DNA of 54,554 nucleotides. It comes from Candidatus Poribacteria bacterium (GTDB lineage: Bacteria; Poribacteria; WGA-4E; WGA-3G). The notes beneath the pieces were generated by a model. It was not told where the DNA came from. It searched no databases and saw nothing but the letters and a program-made list of their open reading frames with translations. The DNA is taken from assembly GCA_022826805.1 (NCBI GenBank), contig JAJDUH010000048.1, forward strand, positions 1 to 54,554, read 5' to 3'. Position 1 is the first letter of the stretch; every line of letters begins with the position of its first letter. Shown here piece by piece: positions 7,864 to 15,559 of this stretch. The position numbers were made by a program, and so were the translations under genes.

Positions 7864-9327
7864 TTGGCGGCAGATATTGGACTCATCGGATTAGCAGTGA
7901 TGGGTGAAAACCTCGCGCTGAATATGGAAAGCAAAGGCTTTGAAGTGGCGGTCTTCAACCGTACCGTCTCACGCGTTGACGCTTTCATCGCAGGTGCTGC
8001 GAAGGGCAAAAATATCACTGGGGCACACTCGATTCCAGAACTGATTGAGAAACTGGAGACCCCTCGAAAAATTATCTTAATGGTAAAGGCAGGAGAACCC
8101 GTTGACGCGTTTATCGCCCAATTAGCGCCACACCTCTCAAAAGGCGATCTCATTATTGACGGCGGAAACTCGAACTTTAATGACACTGTTCGTCGGCACG
8201 CGACGTTAGCTGAACAGGATATTCTGTTTATCGGTACAGGTATCTCCGGTGGGGAAGAGGGGGCGTTAAAGGGACCAGCAATGATGCCCGGAGGTTCAGC
8301 CGAGGCTTATGCGCTCGTGGAGCCGATCTTTACAAAGATTGCGGCACAGGTAGACGGCACACCGTGCTGTTCCTATATAGGACCGGATGGTGCGGGGCAC
8401 TATGTCAAGATGGTGCATAACGGCATTGAATACGGGGACATGCAGCTTATCTGCGAGGCCTATTCGCTGATGAAAGGTGTCTTGGGAATGAACGCCAAGG
8501 AGATGCACGAGGTCTTCAGTGAATGGAATAGCGGCGAACTGAATTCCTACCTCATTGAGATTACCGCTGATATTTTCACACAACTCGATAGCAGTGGCGC
8601 ACCTTTTGTTGATGTTGTGCTGGACCAAGCCGGACAAAAAGGGACTGGCAAATGGACGAGCATTTCGGCATTGGACCTTGGTATCTCAGCACCGACTATC
8701 GCAGAGGCGGTTTTTGCGCGTTGTATCTCTGCGATTAAAAGTGAACGTGTTGCAGCAGAACAGGTTATTCAAGGCCCCTCTGGCACATACGAAGGCGACC
8801 GAGATGAAGTACTAAAAGCGATTCACGATGCGCTTTACGCTGCAAAAATCTGTTCTTATGCCCAAGGCTTCGCCCTAATGCGGGAAGCAAGCGAGGAGTT
8901 TGGTTGGGATTTGGATCTCGGTAAGATTAGTCTCGGCTGGCGTGGTGGGTGTATCATTCGTGCGAAATTCCTACATCGGATCGCAGAAGCGTTTGAGCGA
9001 AATCCTGACCTACCAAACCTGCTACTTGACTCGTATTTCCGAGATGTGATTGAGAAAGCACAACCCAACTGGCGGAGTGTTATCGGTACAGCCACGCAGC
9101 TTGGGGTCCCGATTCCGGCATTCAGTTCGGCTTTAGCGTACTTTGATAGTTATCGCAGCGGTAGGCTCTCTGCGAACCTGATTCAGGCGATGCGCGACTA
9201 CTTCGGTGCACACACCTATCACAAATTAGATGCAGACGGCAACACGATCCTCAGAAAAGATGGGGAACCGACGGTGTTCCATACGGAATGGATGCTGGCA
9301 GGTCGCCCTGAAGTTACTGTTGAATAG
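7864..9327 (+). CDS. gnd: 6-phosphogluconate dehydrogenase, decarboxylating
   Basis: A 487-residue full-length enzyme of the oxidative pentose phosphate pathway, converting 6-phosphogluconate and NADP+ to ribulose 5-phosphate, CO2 and NADPH. The N-terminus has the nucleotide-binding pattern G-L-A-V-M-G-E-N-L-A. The substrate-binding stretch G-G-E-E-G-A and the catalytic region K-M-V-H-N-G-I-E-Y-G-D-M-Q follow, and the C-terminal all-helical dimerisation domain is complete. The TTG start is supported by AGGAGG at 7849-7854, 9 bases upstream, and by the N-terminus fitting the family. It has its own near-consensus promoter. Confidence 0.96.
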   Translation: MAADIGLIGLAVMGENLALNMESKGFEVAVFNRTVSRVDAFIAGAAKGKNITGAHSIPELIEKLETPRKIILMVKAGEPVDAFIAQLAPHLSKGDLIIDGGNSNFNDTVRRHATLAEQDILFIGTGISGGEEGALKGPAMMPGGSAEAYALVEPIFTKIAAQVDGTPCCSYIGPDGAGHYVKMVHNGIEYGDMQLICEAYSLMKGVLGMNAKEMHEVFSEWNSGELNSYLIEITADIFTQLDSSGAPFVDVVLDQAGQKGTGKWTSISALDLGISAPTIAEAVFARCISAIKSERVAAEQVIQGPSGTYEGDRDEVLKAIHDALYAAKICSYAQGFALMREASEEFGWDLDLGKISLGWRGGCIIRAKFLHRIAEAFERNPDLPNLLLDSYFRDVIEKAQPNWRSVIGTATQLGVPIPAFSSALAYFDSYRSGRLSANLIQAMRDYFGAHTYHKLDADGNTILRKDGEPTVFHTEWMLAGRPEVTVE

Positions 9328-9375
9328 TTGTCAGTTGTCAGTTGTCGGAGGAATAGTTCTCGGTTATCAGTTAAG
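9327..9375. repeat. GTTGTCAGT/GTTATCAGT repeat array
   Basis: Immediately after the gnd stop, GTTGTCA occurs in tandem and is followed by GGTTATCAGTTAAG. Member of the same family as 7677-7790. Confidence 0.5.
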
Positions 9376-9421
9376 CGTACAGATATTGACAACATTTTTC
9401 TACCCATGTTTAACTGGCGAT

Positions 9422-9512
9422 CCCTAAGCCTGAAACGTAGTGGAAGGCGGATATACGGAATAGAACGCGAATTCCCCAACAGATCTGACCGAACCGCAAG
9501 GAAAGTTAAAAA
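9422..9512 (+). repeat. RBS-bearing leader repeat, copy A
   Basis: About 91 bases aligning along their length with 10441-10532. Shared blocks are CGTAGTGGAAGGCGGATATA and, at the 3' end, TGACCGAACCGCAAGGAAAG then TTAAAAA directly before the ATG of the HAD gene. AAGG lies at 9498-9501, 11 bases before the ATG. Confidence 0.85.
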
Positions 9513-10409
9513 ATGGAACACGGAGCACAACAGGCACTATACGATTTTGAACCGAAACATGAGTTTTTTGTTGGGATTGACTCAGACGGTTGCGTTTTCA
9601 ATAGCATGGAGGTTAAGCACAACGACTGTTTCAGTGTGAACCTCGTCAAGCATTTCGGTTTGGCATCTATTTCTCGGCAGGTTCATCAGGTATGGGATTT
9701 TGTGAACCTTTATTCAACGACGCGGGGTACAAACCGGTTTAAGGCAATTCTACTGACATGCGATTTCTTACGCGAGATGCCGCTCGTGAAGAACATGGGT
9801 GTCGCGGTGCCGGAACTTCCCTACTTAAGAGAATGGTCTGAAACTGAAACGAAGCTTGGGAATCCAGCACTACAAGCGGTAATTGATAACACAACTGGGG
9901 AACGCCGGGACGAACTGAGTCAAGTGATGGAATGGAGCCTCGGTGTGAACGAGAGTGTCGCAGAGATTGTTTATAACCTGCCACCGTTTCCAGGGGTGCG
10001 CGAGACCTTACAACGGCTTCAGGACAAAGCGGATGTAATTGTTGTGTCTGCAACTCCAGATGAGGCACTTAAACGGGAATGGGCGGAACACGAAATTGAT
10101 ACCTATGTTGCGGTGATTGCGGGACAGGAGATGGGGACGAAAACAGAACATCTCACAATAACGACGAAAGACAGGTACGCTGAAAACCGTGTTTTGATGC
10201 TCGGTGATTCTCCTGGCGATCTGAAAGCTGGGCGTGACGTTGGGGCTCTATTTTTTCCTGTTAATCCAGGTTCTGAAGACGCATCGTGGCAATTGTTTCT
10301 TGATGAGGCGATGGAAAAGTTCTTCAACGGACAATACGCCGGTGTTTATGAGTCTACATTGATTGACAAATTTCAGGAATTGTTGCCTGCAACGCCCCCA
10401 TGGCAGTGA
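9513..10409 (+). CDS. HAD-superfamily hydrolase
   Basis: A 298-residue protein with the HAD motif I I-D-S-D-G near residues 20-24 (nucleophile Asp and Asp+2), motif II V-V-S-A-T-P in the middle, and motif IV M-L-G-D-S-P-G-D-L-K near residues 229-238. It is expected to be a phosphatase or related phosphotransferase; the substrate is unknown. Motif I is followed by an unusually long insertion (about 140 residues) before the core resumes, presumably the cap. The start codon abuts leader repeat copy A, which supplies the AAGG. It lies between gnd and a D-2-hydroxyacid dehydrogenase on the same strand. Confidence 0.85.
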   Translation: MEHGAQQALYDFEPKHEFFVGIDSDGCVFNSMEVKHNDCFSVNLVKHFGLASISRQVHQVWDFVNLYSTTRGTNRFKAILLTCDFLREMPLVKNMGVAVPELPYLREWSETETKLGNPALQAVIDNTTGERRDELSQVMEWSLGVNESVAEIVYNLPPFPGVRETLQRLQDKADVIVVSATPDEALKREWAEHEIDTYVAVIAGQEMGTKTEHLTITTKDRYAENRVLMLGDSPGDLKAGRDVGALFFPVNPGSEDASWQLFLDEAMEKFFNGQYAGVYESTLIDKFQELLPATPPWQ

Positions 10410-10440
10410 AGGTCTCTTAATTATTCGCAATAGTACACAC

Positions 10441-10532
10441 CCCGTAGCCCGTAACGAAGTGGAGGGCGGATCTACGGGAAAGGACGTGAACCCTCCAACT
10501 CACTTGATCGAACCGCAAGGAAAAATTAAAAT
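10441..10532 (+). repeat. RBS-bearing leader repeat, copy B
   Basis: Begins CCCGTAGCCCGTAACGAAGT and ends GATCGAACCGCAAGGAAAAA then TTAAAAT, followed at once by the ATG of the dehydrogenase. CCGTAG near the 5' end and CTACGG at about 10472 form an inverted repeat. Alignment with copy A needs only a base or two of gap. Confidence 0.85.
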
Positions 10533-11483
10533 ATGAAAATTCTACTTCAAAGAGGTCTTGAAGGTGCACTTCTTGAGAGATTGGAAAGCATCCTTGGCGA
10601 TGAACACACCTACGTCGTTCCGAGTTCAACAGAGGAACTTATCGCAGAGGGTAAAGATGTCGATATTTTTTACGGTTACTGCAGTGAGGACCTCTTCCCA
10701 CATTTCCCCAACATCAAATGGATCCAATCCTCCAGTGCTGGTATGGATCGGCACATGTATCCGGCGATCCGCGAGAGCGATGTCATTTTGACGAACGCTG
10801 CAGGATTGTATGCAACGCACGTCGCTGATCAAGCATTCGCGCTCCTGCTGGGTTTGGCACGCGGTATCCACGAATCCGTTCGGAATCAGGATAAACACCA
10901 ATGGGGCGGTGCCAGGACAATGCCCATGATCGAGATCGACGGGTTCAAGATAGGTATCGTTGGAATGGGTGGTATCGGGATGCAGATGGCGAAACGCGCG
11001 AAAGGGTTCGATATGTACGTTATGGCTGTCGATGCCTACCGCACGGATAAACCGGACAATGTCGATGAACTACTGCCAATGGACCAACTTTCAAATATGA
11101 TGAGCCAAGTGGATGTTGTTATGATTGCGTGTCCGTTGACTGAAGAGACGCGTGGACTCATCAATAAGGATAATCTCTCCGTGATGCAGCCAGCGTCGTT
11201 CTTCATCAATGTCGCCCGCGGTCCGATTGTGAACGAGCCTGATCTGATTGAGATTCTGCGAGCTGGGACAATCGCTGCGGTAGGTCTGGACGTCACCGAA
11301 ATTGAACCGCTTTCTGCTGACAGTCCGTTGTGGGATTTCGATAACATCATTATTTCACCGCACTCTGCAGGTGGTTCACAGCACCGCATGCACCGCATTA
11401 CCAGTTTCTTCTTGGATAACTTGGAACGGTATCTGAAGGGTGAAGAGTTGCGGAATATTGTGAATAAGCAGCTAGGTTTTTAG
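10533..11483 (+). CDS. D-2-hydroxyacid dehydrogenase family protein
   Basis: A 316-residue NAD(P)-dependent oxidoreductase. The Rossmann motif G-M-G-G-I-G is near residue 146. The catalytic Arg is in I-N-V-A-R-G-P-I-V-N, Glu in the following V-T-E-I-E-P-L segment, and His in S-P-H-S-A-G near residue 282. It should interconvert a 2-keto acid and a D-2-hydroxy acid in the cytoplasm; the sequence does not fix the substrate. Translation starts right after leader repeat copy B. An intrinsic terminator follows, so it closes the gnd-HAD-dehydrogenase block. Confidence 0.92.
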   Translation: MKILLQRGLEGALLERLESILGDEHTYVVPSSTEELIAEGKDVDIFYGYCSEDLFPHFPNIKWIQSSSAGMDRHMYPAIRESDVILTNAAGLYATHVADQAFALLLGLARGIHESVRNQDKHQWGGARTMPMIEIDGFKIGIVGMGGIGMQMAKRAKGFDMYVMAVDAYRTDKPDNVDELLPMDQLSNMMSQVDVVMIACPLTEETRGLINKDNLSVMQPASFFINVARGPIVNEPDLIEILRAGTIAAVGLDVTEIEPLSADSPLWDFDNIIISPHSAGGSQHRMHRITSFFLDNLERYLKGEELRNIVNKQLGF

Positions 11484-11504
11484 TAAGCACACTTCTATTT
11501 CTCC

Positions 11505-11537
11505 AGTGCCTCGTTTTTAGGATCGAGGCACTTTTTT
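11505..11537 (+). terminator. Rho-independent terminator
   Basis: A 9-bp stem AGTGCCTCG (11505-11513) / CGAGGCACT (11524-11532) followed by a T-run to 11537. It lies 21 bases after the dehydrogenase stop. Confidence 0.92.
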
Positions 11538-11574
11538 ATACCAAGTCGAGTTCTCCACAAGATTGAAGAATAAC

Positions 11575-13173
11575 ATGAGAAGGTTCAGTACGCAGGGGCC
11601 CGTGAACCCCGACCAGCATTATGTCGTCACTCGCACTGAGGAACTTACGGAATACATCAAGCGCATTAAAGAGGGACGCTACATTGTCATCTTCGCACCA
11701 CGGCAGACAGGCAAAACGACCTTCTTCTACGCTGCTATGGACATCCTTGCTGCCCAGGAACTAACCTATTTCCCTATCCACCTGGATTTTGAGGCATATA
11801 AAAATCTCACCTCCTCCGATTTTTACAGCAATCTTACCGAAGACATTCGAGAGGAAATTGAGAACCTTTACCACAAACGTGGAGAAATGCCCTCCGAGGC
11901 ATTAATCCATTTTTTAGAGAACATGGCGCTGACCGACAATATGTCAATGCTTAGAGGCTTCAGGACACTGGCGAGGGTGTTAGGAAACCAGCGGGTTGTT
12001 GTCTTTATTGATGAGTTCGATGGTATCCCTCCTGCAGTCGTGAGCGATTTCCTATATGCGCTCCGTCGTATCTACATATCAAGAACTACGTCTCGATGTC
12101 CGCACAGTCTTGGTATTATTGGTGTCAAGAGTATCGCACAACTCAACTACGATCGCTCTGTCTCTCCATTCAATATCCATGATGACTTCGCTCTGCCTAA
12201 TTTTACGCTTGCTCAAGTGCAAGAGTTACTGGATCAGTATACTGACGAGACTGGGCAAACCTTCGCTCCAGAAGTGATTAAATCCATCCACAAACAGACG
12301 GGAGGGCAACCCTTCCTCGTCAACCGATTCGCGCAGATACTTACTGAAGAGATGGGCATTCCGAAAACCGAACCCCTGACAATGACACATTTTTCAGACG
12401 CACTTATGCAGATATTGGACGAACCGAACACCAATCTAACACATGTGACAACCAATATCCGCCAAAATCCTCGCGCTGAAAGTCTTTTGATGCGAATCAC
12501 GTTGTATGATGAAGGAGTCCACTTCAACCTCCGTAATGAACTTATTAATGAACTCGCTACGTATGGAATACTAGTGAGAGGGACTGACAGAATGTGTAAA
12601 ATTGCCAATCCAATCTATTTATATTGCATTCTACAGACCTTCAAACCGATAGTCAACGGGTTGGAGCGCGACTACTTCCCCAAAGATACAGATGGACTTC
12701 AATACCTCACATCAAGTGGGGAGATTCAGATGGAGCGGCTTTTGGATAACTTTCGTGATTTTATTGCCCGTGCAGGATTCAGAATTCTGCAGGTCCCCGA
12801 AACACCTCAAGAATTTATCGGACAGCACCTCCTATTTGCTTATCTTGACCAATTCGTTGCTGGCGTGAACGGGGCGATGTACATGGAAGTCCCAACGGGG
12901 CGCGGCAGGATGGATCTGCTTATCTTGCACAACCAGAGAAAATACATCGTTGAAACAAAAATATGGCGCAGTGACAGACGTTATACCGAAGGTAAACGGC
13001 AGCTCGCAGCGTATCTGGCAACAGAGGGTGTAACGGAGGGCTACCACGTGGTATTCGATCATCGCGAGGCACCGGAACCGCGTACAGAGACAGAAACAGT
13101 AGATGGACTGACAATTCGGAGTTACGTTATTCCTGTGGTTCAAGAACGCCCGTCAAGCGAGCGCGTTAGATAA
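11575..13173 (+). CDS. AAA-like ATPase fused to a C-terminal PD-(D/E)XK nuclease-like domain
   Basis: A 532-residue protein resembling the AAA_35 / AAA-ATPase-like families. Walker A is A-P-R-Q-T-G-K-T-T near residues 41-49 and Walker B V-V-F-I-D-E-F-D near 143-150. A winged-helix-like middle follows. The C-terminus has a nuclease-like pattern, R-M-D-L-L-I with Y-I-V-E-T-K-I-W (about residues 444-463), where D...ExK spacing fits. Related proteins are common in uncultured bacteria and linked only loosely to defence or mobile elements. Start is uncertain: the frame opens at TTG 11563 but ATG 11575 gives M-R-R-F-S-T-Q-G. It has its own transcription unit after a terminator. Confidence 0.8.
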   Translation: MRRFSTQGPVNPDQHYVVTRTEELTEYIKRIKEGRYIVIFAPRQTGKTTFFYAAMDILAAQELTYFPIHLDFEAYKNLTSSDFYSNLTEDIREEIENLYHKRGEMPSEALIHFLENMALTDNMSMLRGFRTLARVLGNQRVVVFIDEFDGIPPAVVSDFLYALRRIYISRTTSRCPHSLGIIGVKSIAQLNYDRSVSPFNIHDDFALPNFTLAQVQELLDQYTDETGQTFAPEVIKSIHKQTGGQPFLVNRFAQILTEEMGIPKTEPLTMTHFSDALMQILDEPNTNLTHVTTNIRQNPRAESLLMRITLYDEGVHFNLRNELINELATYGILVRGTDRMCKIANPIYLYCILQTFKPIVNGLERDYFPKDTDGLQYLTSSGEIQMERLLDNFRDFIARAGFRILQVPETPQEFIGQHLLFAYLDQFVAGVNGAMYMEVPTGRGRMDLLILHNQRKYIVETKIWRSDRRYTEGKRQLAAYLATEGVTEGYHVVFDHREAPEPRTETETVDGLTIRSYVIPVVQERPSSERVR

Positions 13174-13178
13174 CCTCT

Positions 13179-15335
13179 TTAAACAGCGGTTTGTCTCTCC
13201 GAATCATTAGGTTCAATTCGTACGGCACAGAATTTTAACTCAGGTTGTTTAGATACTGGATCAAATGCCGGATTCGTTACATAGTTGGCATTGGTCTCGG
13301 CGTGGAAGAGATCGCCCCAATGGAAGGGTGTGAAGAGCAGCCCACGCCGGATCGCTTCTGTGACACGCGCTTTCGCATAACACCTTCCGCGTCGTCCAAC
13401 AAGATATATCCACTCACCGTCTTGAATATCGTGCACTACTGCATCATCGGGATGAATTTCCACAAAGGGTTCAGGGTCCTTGCGTACCAGCTGCGGCACC
13501 TTGCCTGTCCGGGTCCGGGTGTGCCACTGGCTCTCAACACGTCCGGTTGTCAATCCGAGCGGGAATTCTTCATTTATCTTTTCGTCTGGGGGGCGATAGA
13601 CAGGTGTTTTAAATTGTGCTTTTCCAGACTCGGTGAAGAACCTTCTTCGCGTGTATCGACGAGCTGTACCTGGATGTCGTGGGTGCGGACAGGGCCAGCG
13701 TAATGACGTCTTTGCGAGGCGTTCATTCGTCATTCCCATCTGATCACACGGTGTCCCTGCTGTCAACAGTCGATATTCATCCCATACCTCTTCAGGTGTG
13801 TAGAAGTCGAAATTCGCTTTGAATCCCATGGCTCTGGCGACCTGCGTGAAAATCCACCAATCCGGCATCGCTTCACCGGGCGGCGTGAGGAACTGGTCGC
13901 TTCGGACGACGAGCCGTTCGCTGTTTGTCATTGTGCCTTGCTTCTCACCCCACTGTGCCGCAGGAAGAATCACATCCGCATATTCCGCAGTCTCTGTTGG
14001 ATAATAACAGTCCTGCACAATGACCAGATCCGCCTTTCGCAGCCCTGCCTGTGACACCTTTGTATCGGGCATGCTGACAGCAGGGTTTGTGCAGGCAATC
14101 CAAAGCGCACGAACTTTTCCCTCAGCCGCTGCTTCAAACATCGGTACTGCTGTTAACCCTGGGTTCGGGTCAATACTTCCGGGTGGGACTCTCCACGCGC
14201 CCTCCAAATAGGCACGATGCATATCGTTGGTGACGACTCGGTACCCGGGCAATTGGTGAGACAGATAACCGACTTCTCTTCCACCCATCGCATTCGGTTG
14301 TCCTGTTAGCGAAAACGGACCGGCACCTCTTTTGCCGACTTCACCTAACTGGAGATGCAGATTAATGAGAGCGACATTCTTGTCAACACCGCTTGTGCTT
14401 TGGTTCGTGCCTTGACAGTAAAAGCTGAGCAGACGGCTCGGGTTAAAAAGGTATTCAACGATCTCATCAACACGTGCTGGGTGGATATCGCAAGTAGCGA
14501 GAAGCGTATCTTCGTCAAGACTATTCAGATGATTTTCATAAGCACTAAAGTTTTCAGCATTCCTACGGACGAAGCGTTTATCAATTCGTCCGATTGCGAG
14601 AAGACGTTTGGCGATGAGTTGAAGAAAAGCAACATCGCTCCCAGGGGCAAGGGGGACATGGATATCCGAGAAGTCGGCTGTCTTAGTGCGACGTGGATCT
14701 ACGGTGATAATCCGTGTATTTGGCTCAAGTGCCCGACGTTTCCGAATCATCTGGAAAAGCACGGGATGATTGACCGCCATATTTGCGCCGATAATCAGAA
14801 AAACATCCGCATGCTGAATATCGTCATAACAGGTCGGTGGTCCATCCGAACCGAACGATTGGATATAACCGACCACAGCGGAAGACATACAGAGCCGACT
14901 GTTCGTGTCCACGTTATTCGTCCGGAGGAAACCTTTGAACAATTTATTGAAAATGTAGGAAGCCTCTGTGTCCAACTGTCCAGAGCCATAAAGCGCGATG
15001 GAATCTTTGCCGTGCTCCAATTGAATTTCGTGAAGTCGGTTTGCTGTGAAAGCAATGGCCTCGTCCCACGAGACCTCACGCGGCGGTTCACCGCGACGAT
15101 CGCGAATCATGGGATAGGCGAGCCTTCCATCATGGTTCTGAAAAACCTGTTTGAGATGTGCGCCTTTTGGACAGAGCATACCGTAGTTTGGAGCGACGTC
15201 GTCGTCTGCTGAAATTCTCATAACTTTGTTATCACGGACGGTTGCGCGGATGACGCAACCGACCCCACAATAAGGACACACTGCTTTTCCTGTTTTTTTA
15301 TTTTTCCTTGCGGTTTGATCAGGTAGGTTGTGCAT
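13179..15335 (-). CDS. narB: Assimilatory nitrate reductase, molybdopterin catalytic subunit
   Basis: A 718-residue molybdopterin oxidoreductase. The N-terminal [4Fe-4S] motif is C-P-Y-C-G-V-G-C with a fourth Cys in M-L-C-P-K-G. The probable Mo-ligand Cys is in N-S-R-L-C-M-S-S-A near residue 150. Size and lack of a flavin or reductase domain fit the ferredoxin-linked cyanobacterial-type enzyme that reduces nitrate to nitrite in the cytoplasm. Formate dehydrogenase is the nearest alternative, but adjacency to a nitrate transporter and nitrite reductase argues for NarB. Residues 2-14 (H-N-L-P-D-Q-T-A-R-K-N-K-K) are encoded by a copy of the dispersed leader repeat, so they were probably acquired. 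Last gene of the nirA-narK-narB unit. Confidence 0.9.
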   Translation of the reverse strand: MHNLPDQTARKNKKTGKAVCPYCGVGCVIRATVRDNKVMRISADDDVAPNYGMLCPKGAHLKQVFQNHDGRLAYPMIRDRRGEPPREVSWDEAIAFTANRLHEIQLEHGKDSIALYGSGQLDTEASYIFNKLFKGFLRTNNVDTNSRLCMSSAVVGYIQSFGSDGPPTCYDDIQHADVFLIIGANMAVNHPVLFQMIRKRRALEPNTRIITVDPRRTKTADFSDIHVPLAPGSDVAFLQLIAKRLLAIGRIDKRFVRRNAENFSAYENHLNSLDEDTLLATCDIHPARVDEIVEYLFNPSRLLSFYCQGTNQSTSGVDKNVALINLHLQLGEVGKRGAGPFSLTGQPNAMGGREVGYLSHQLPGYRVVTNDMHRAYLEGAWRVPPGSIDPNPGLTAVPMFEAAAEGKVRALWIACTNPAVSMPDTKVSQAGLRKADLVIVQDCYYPTETAEYADVILPAAQWGEKQGTMTNSERLVVRSDQFLTPPGEAMPDWWIFTQVARAMGFKANFDFYTPEEVWDEYRLLTAGTPCDQMGMTNERLAKTSLRWPCPHPRHPGTARRYTRRRFFTESGKAQFKTPVYRPPDEKINEEFPLGLTTGRVESQWHTRTRTGKVPQLVRKDPEPFVEIHPDDAVVHDIQDGEWIYLVGRRGRCYAKARVTEAIRRGLLFTPFHWGDLFHAETNANYVTNPAFDPVSKQPELKFCAVRIEPNDSERQTAV

Positions 15336-15406
15336 TTTTTAATTATTCCTTGCGGTTCGGTCAGATAGGTTGTGCATTGAAAGTGCCTTTTCGTATATCC
15401 GCCTGC
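15301..15406 (-). repeat. RBS-bearing leader repeat, tandem copies C1 and C2 at narB
   Basis: On the minus strand copy C1 (15406 to 15336) carries GGCGGATATACG, then CTGACCGAACCGCAAGGAAT, an A/T run and the narB ATG. Copy C2 (15335 to 15301) repeats the module inside narB with CTGATCAAACCGCAAGGAAA. Both copies share the preceding ATGCACAACCT. Confidence 0.82.
15339..15377 (-). other. Possible 12-codon upstream ORF within the leader repeat
   Basis: Reads MHNLSDRTARNN then TAA; the stop is separated from the narB ATG by one AAA codon and is in the same frame. The NarB N-terminus MHNLPDQTARK is a near copy. No separate ribosome binding site is visible before the uORF, so translation is speculative. 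Confidence 0.3.
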
Positions 15407-15420
15407 ACCGTTGTTGCAGG

Positions 15421-15460
15421 TTTTTTAATTTTTCCTTTCGGTCCGGTAAAGTAAGTTAGG
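15421..15460 (-). repeat. RBS-bearing leader repeat, degenerate copy C3 without a gene
   Basis: Minus-strand CCGGACCGAAAGGAAAAATT followed by AAAAAA, but then ACCTGC instead of ATG. It lies between narK and narB, separated from C1 by a small hairpin (CCTGCA/TGCAGG, 15402-15420). Confidence 0.65.
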
Positions 15461-15484
15461 TATTTAGCGCGCCTCACCGTAGAA

Positions 15485-15541
15485 CTGAAGAAACACCCCA
15501 CGGAATGCTACACGCACATTCCGTGTTGATTCGCAAAAACT
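15485..15541. repeat. Hairpin repeat, copy 1
   Basis: A 9-bp stem CACGGAATG (15499-15507) / CATTCCGTG (15517-15525) with a 9-base loop. Flanks GAAGAAACACCCC and GTTGATTCGCAAAAAC are shared with 46478-46535. The two copies differ at two paired positions, each change compensated on the other arm. It lies just after the narK stop. Confidence 0.8.
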
Positions 15542-15559
15542 CCTCTACCTCGTTCCGGA

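Noticed and set aside
14355..15212. A 285-codon open frame antisense to narB
   Set aside because: It lies wholly inside the well-supported narB gene, has no family features or ribosome binding site, and its residues follow from the codon use of narB.
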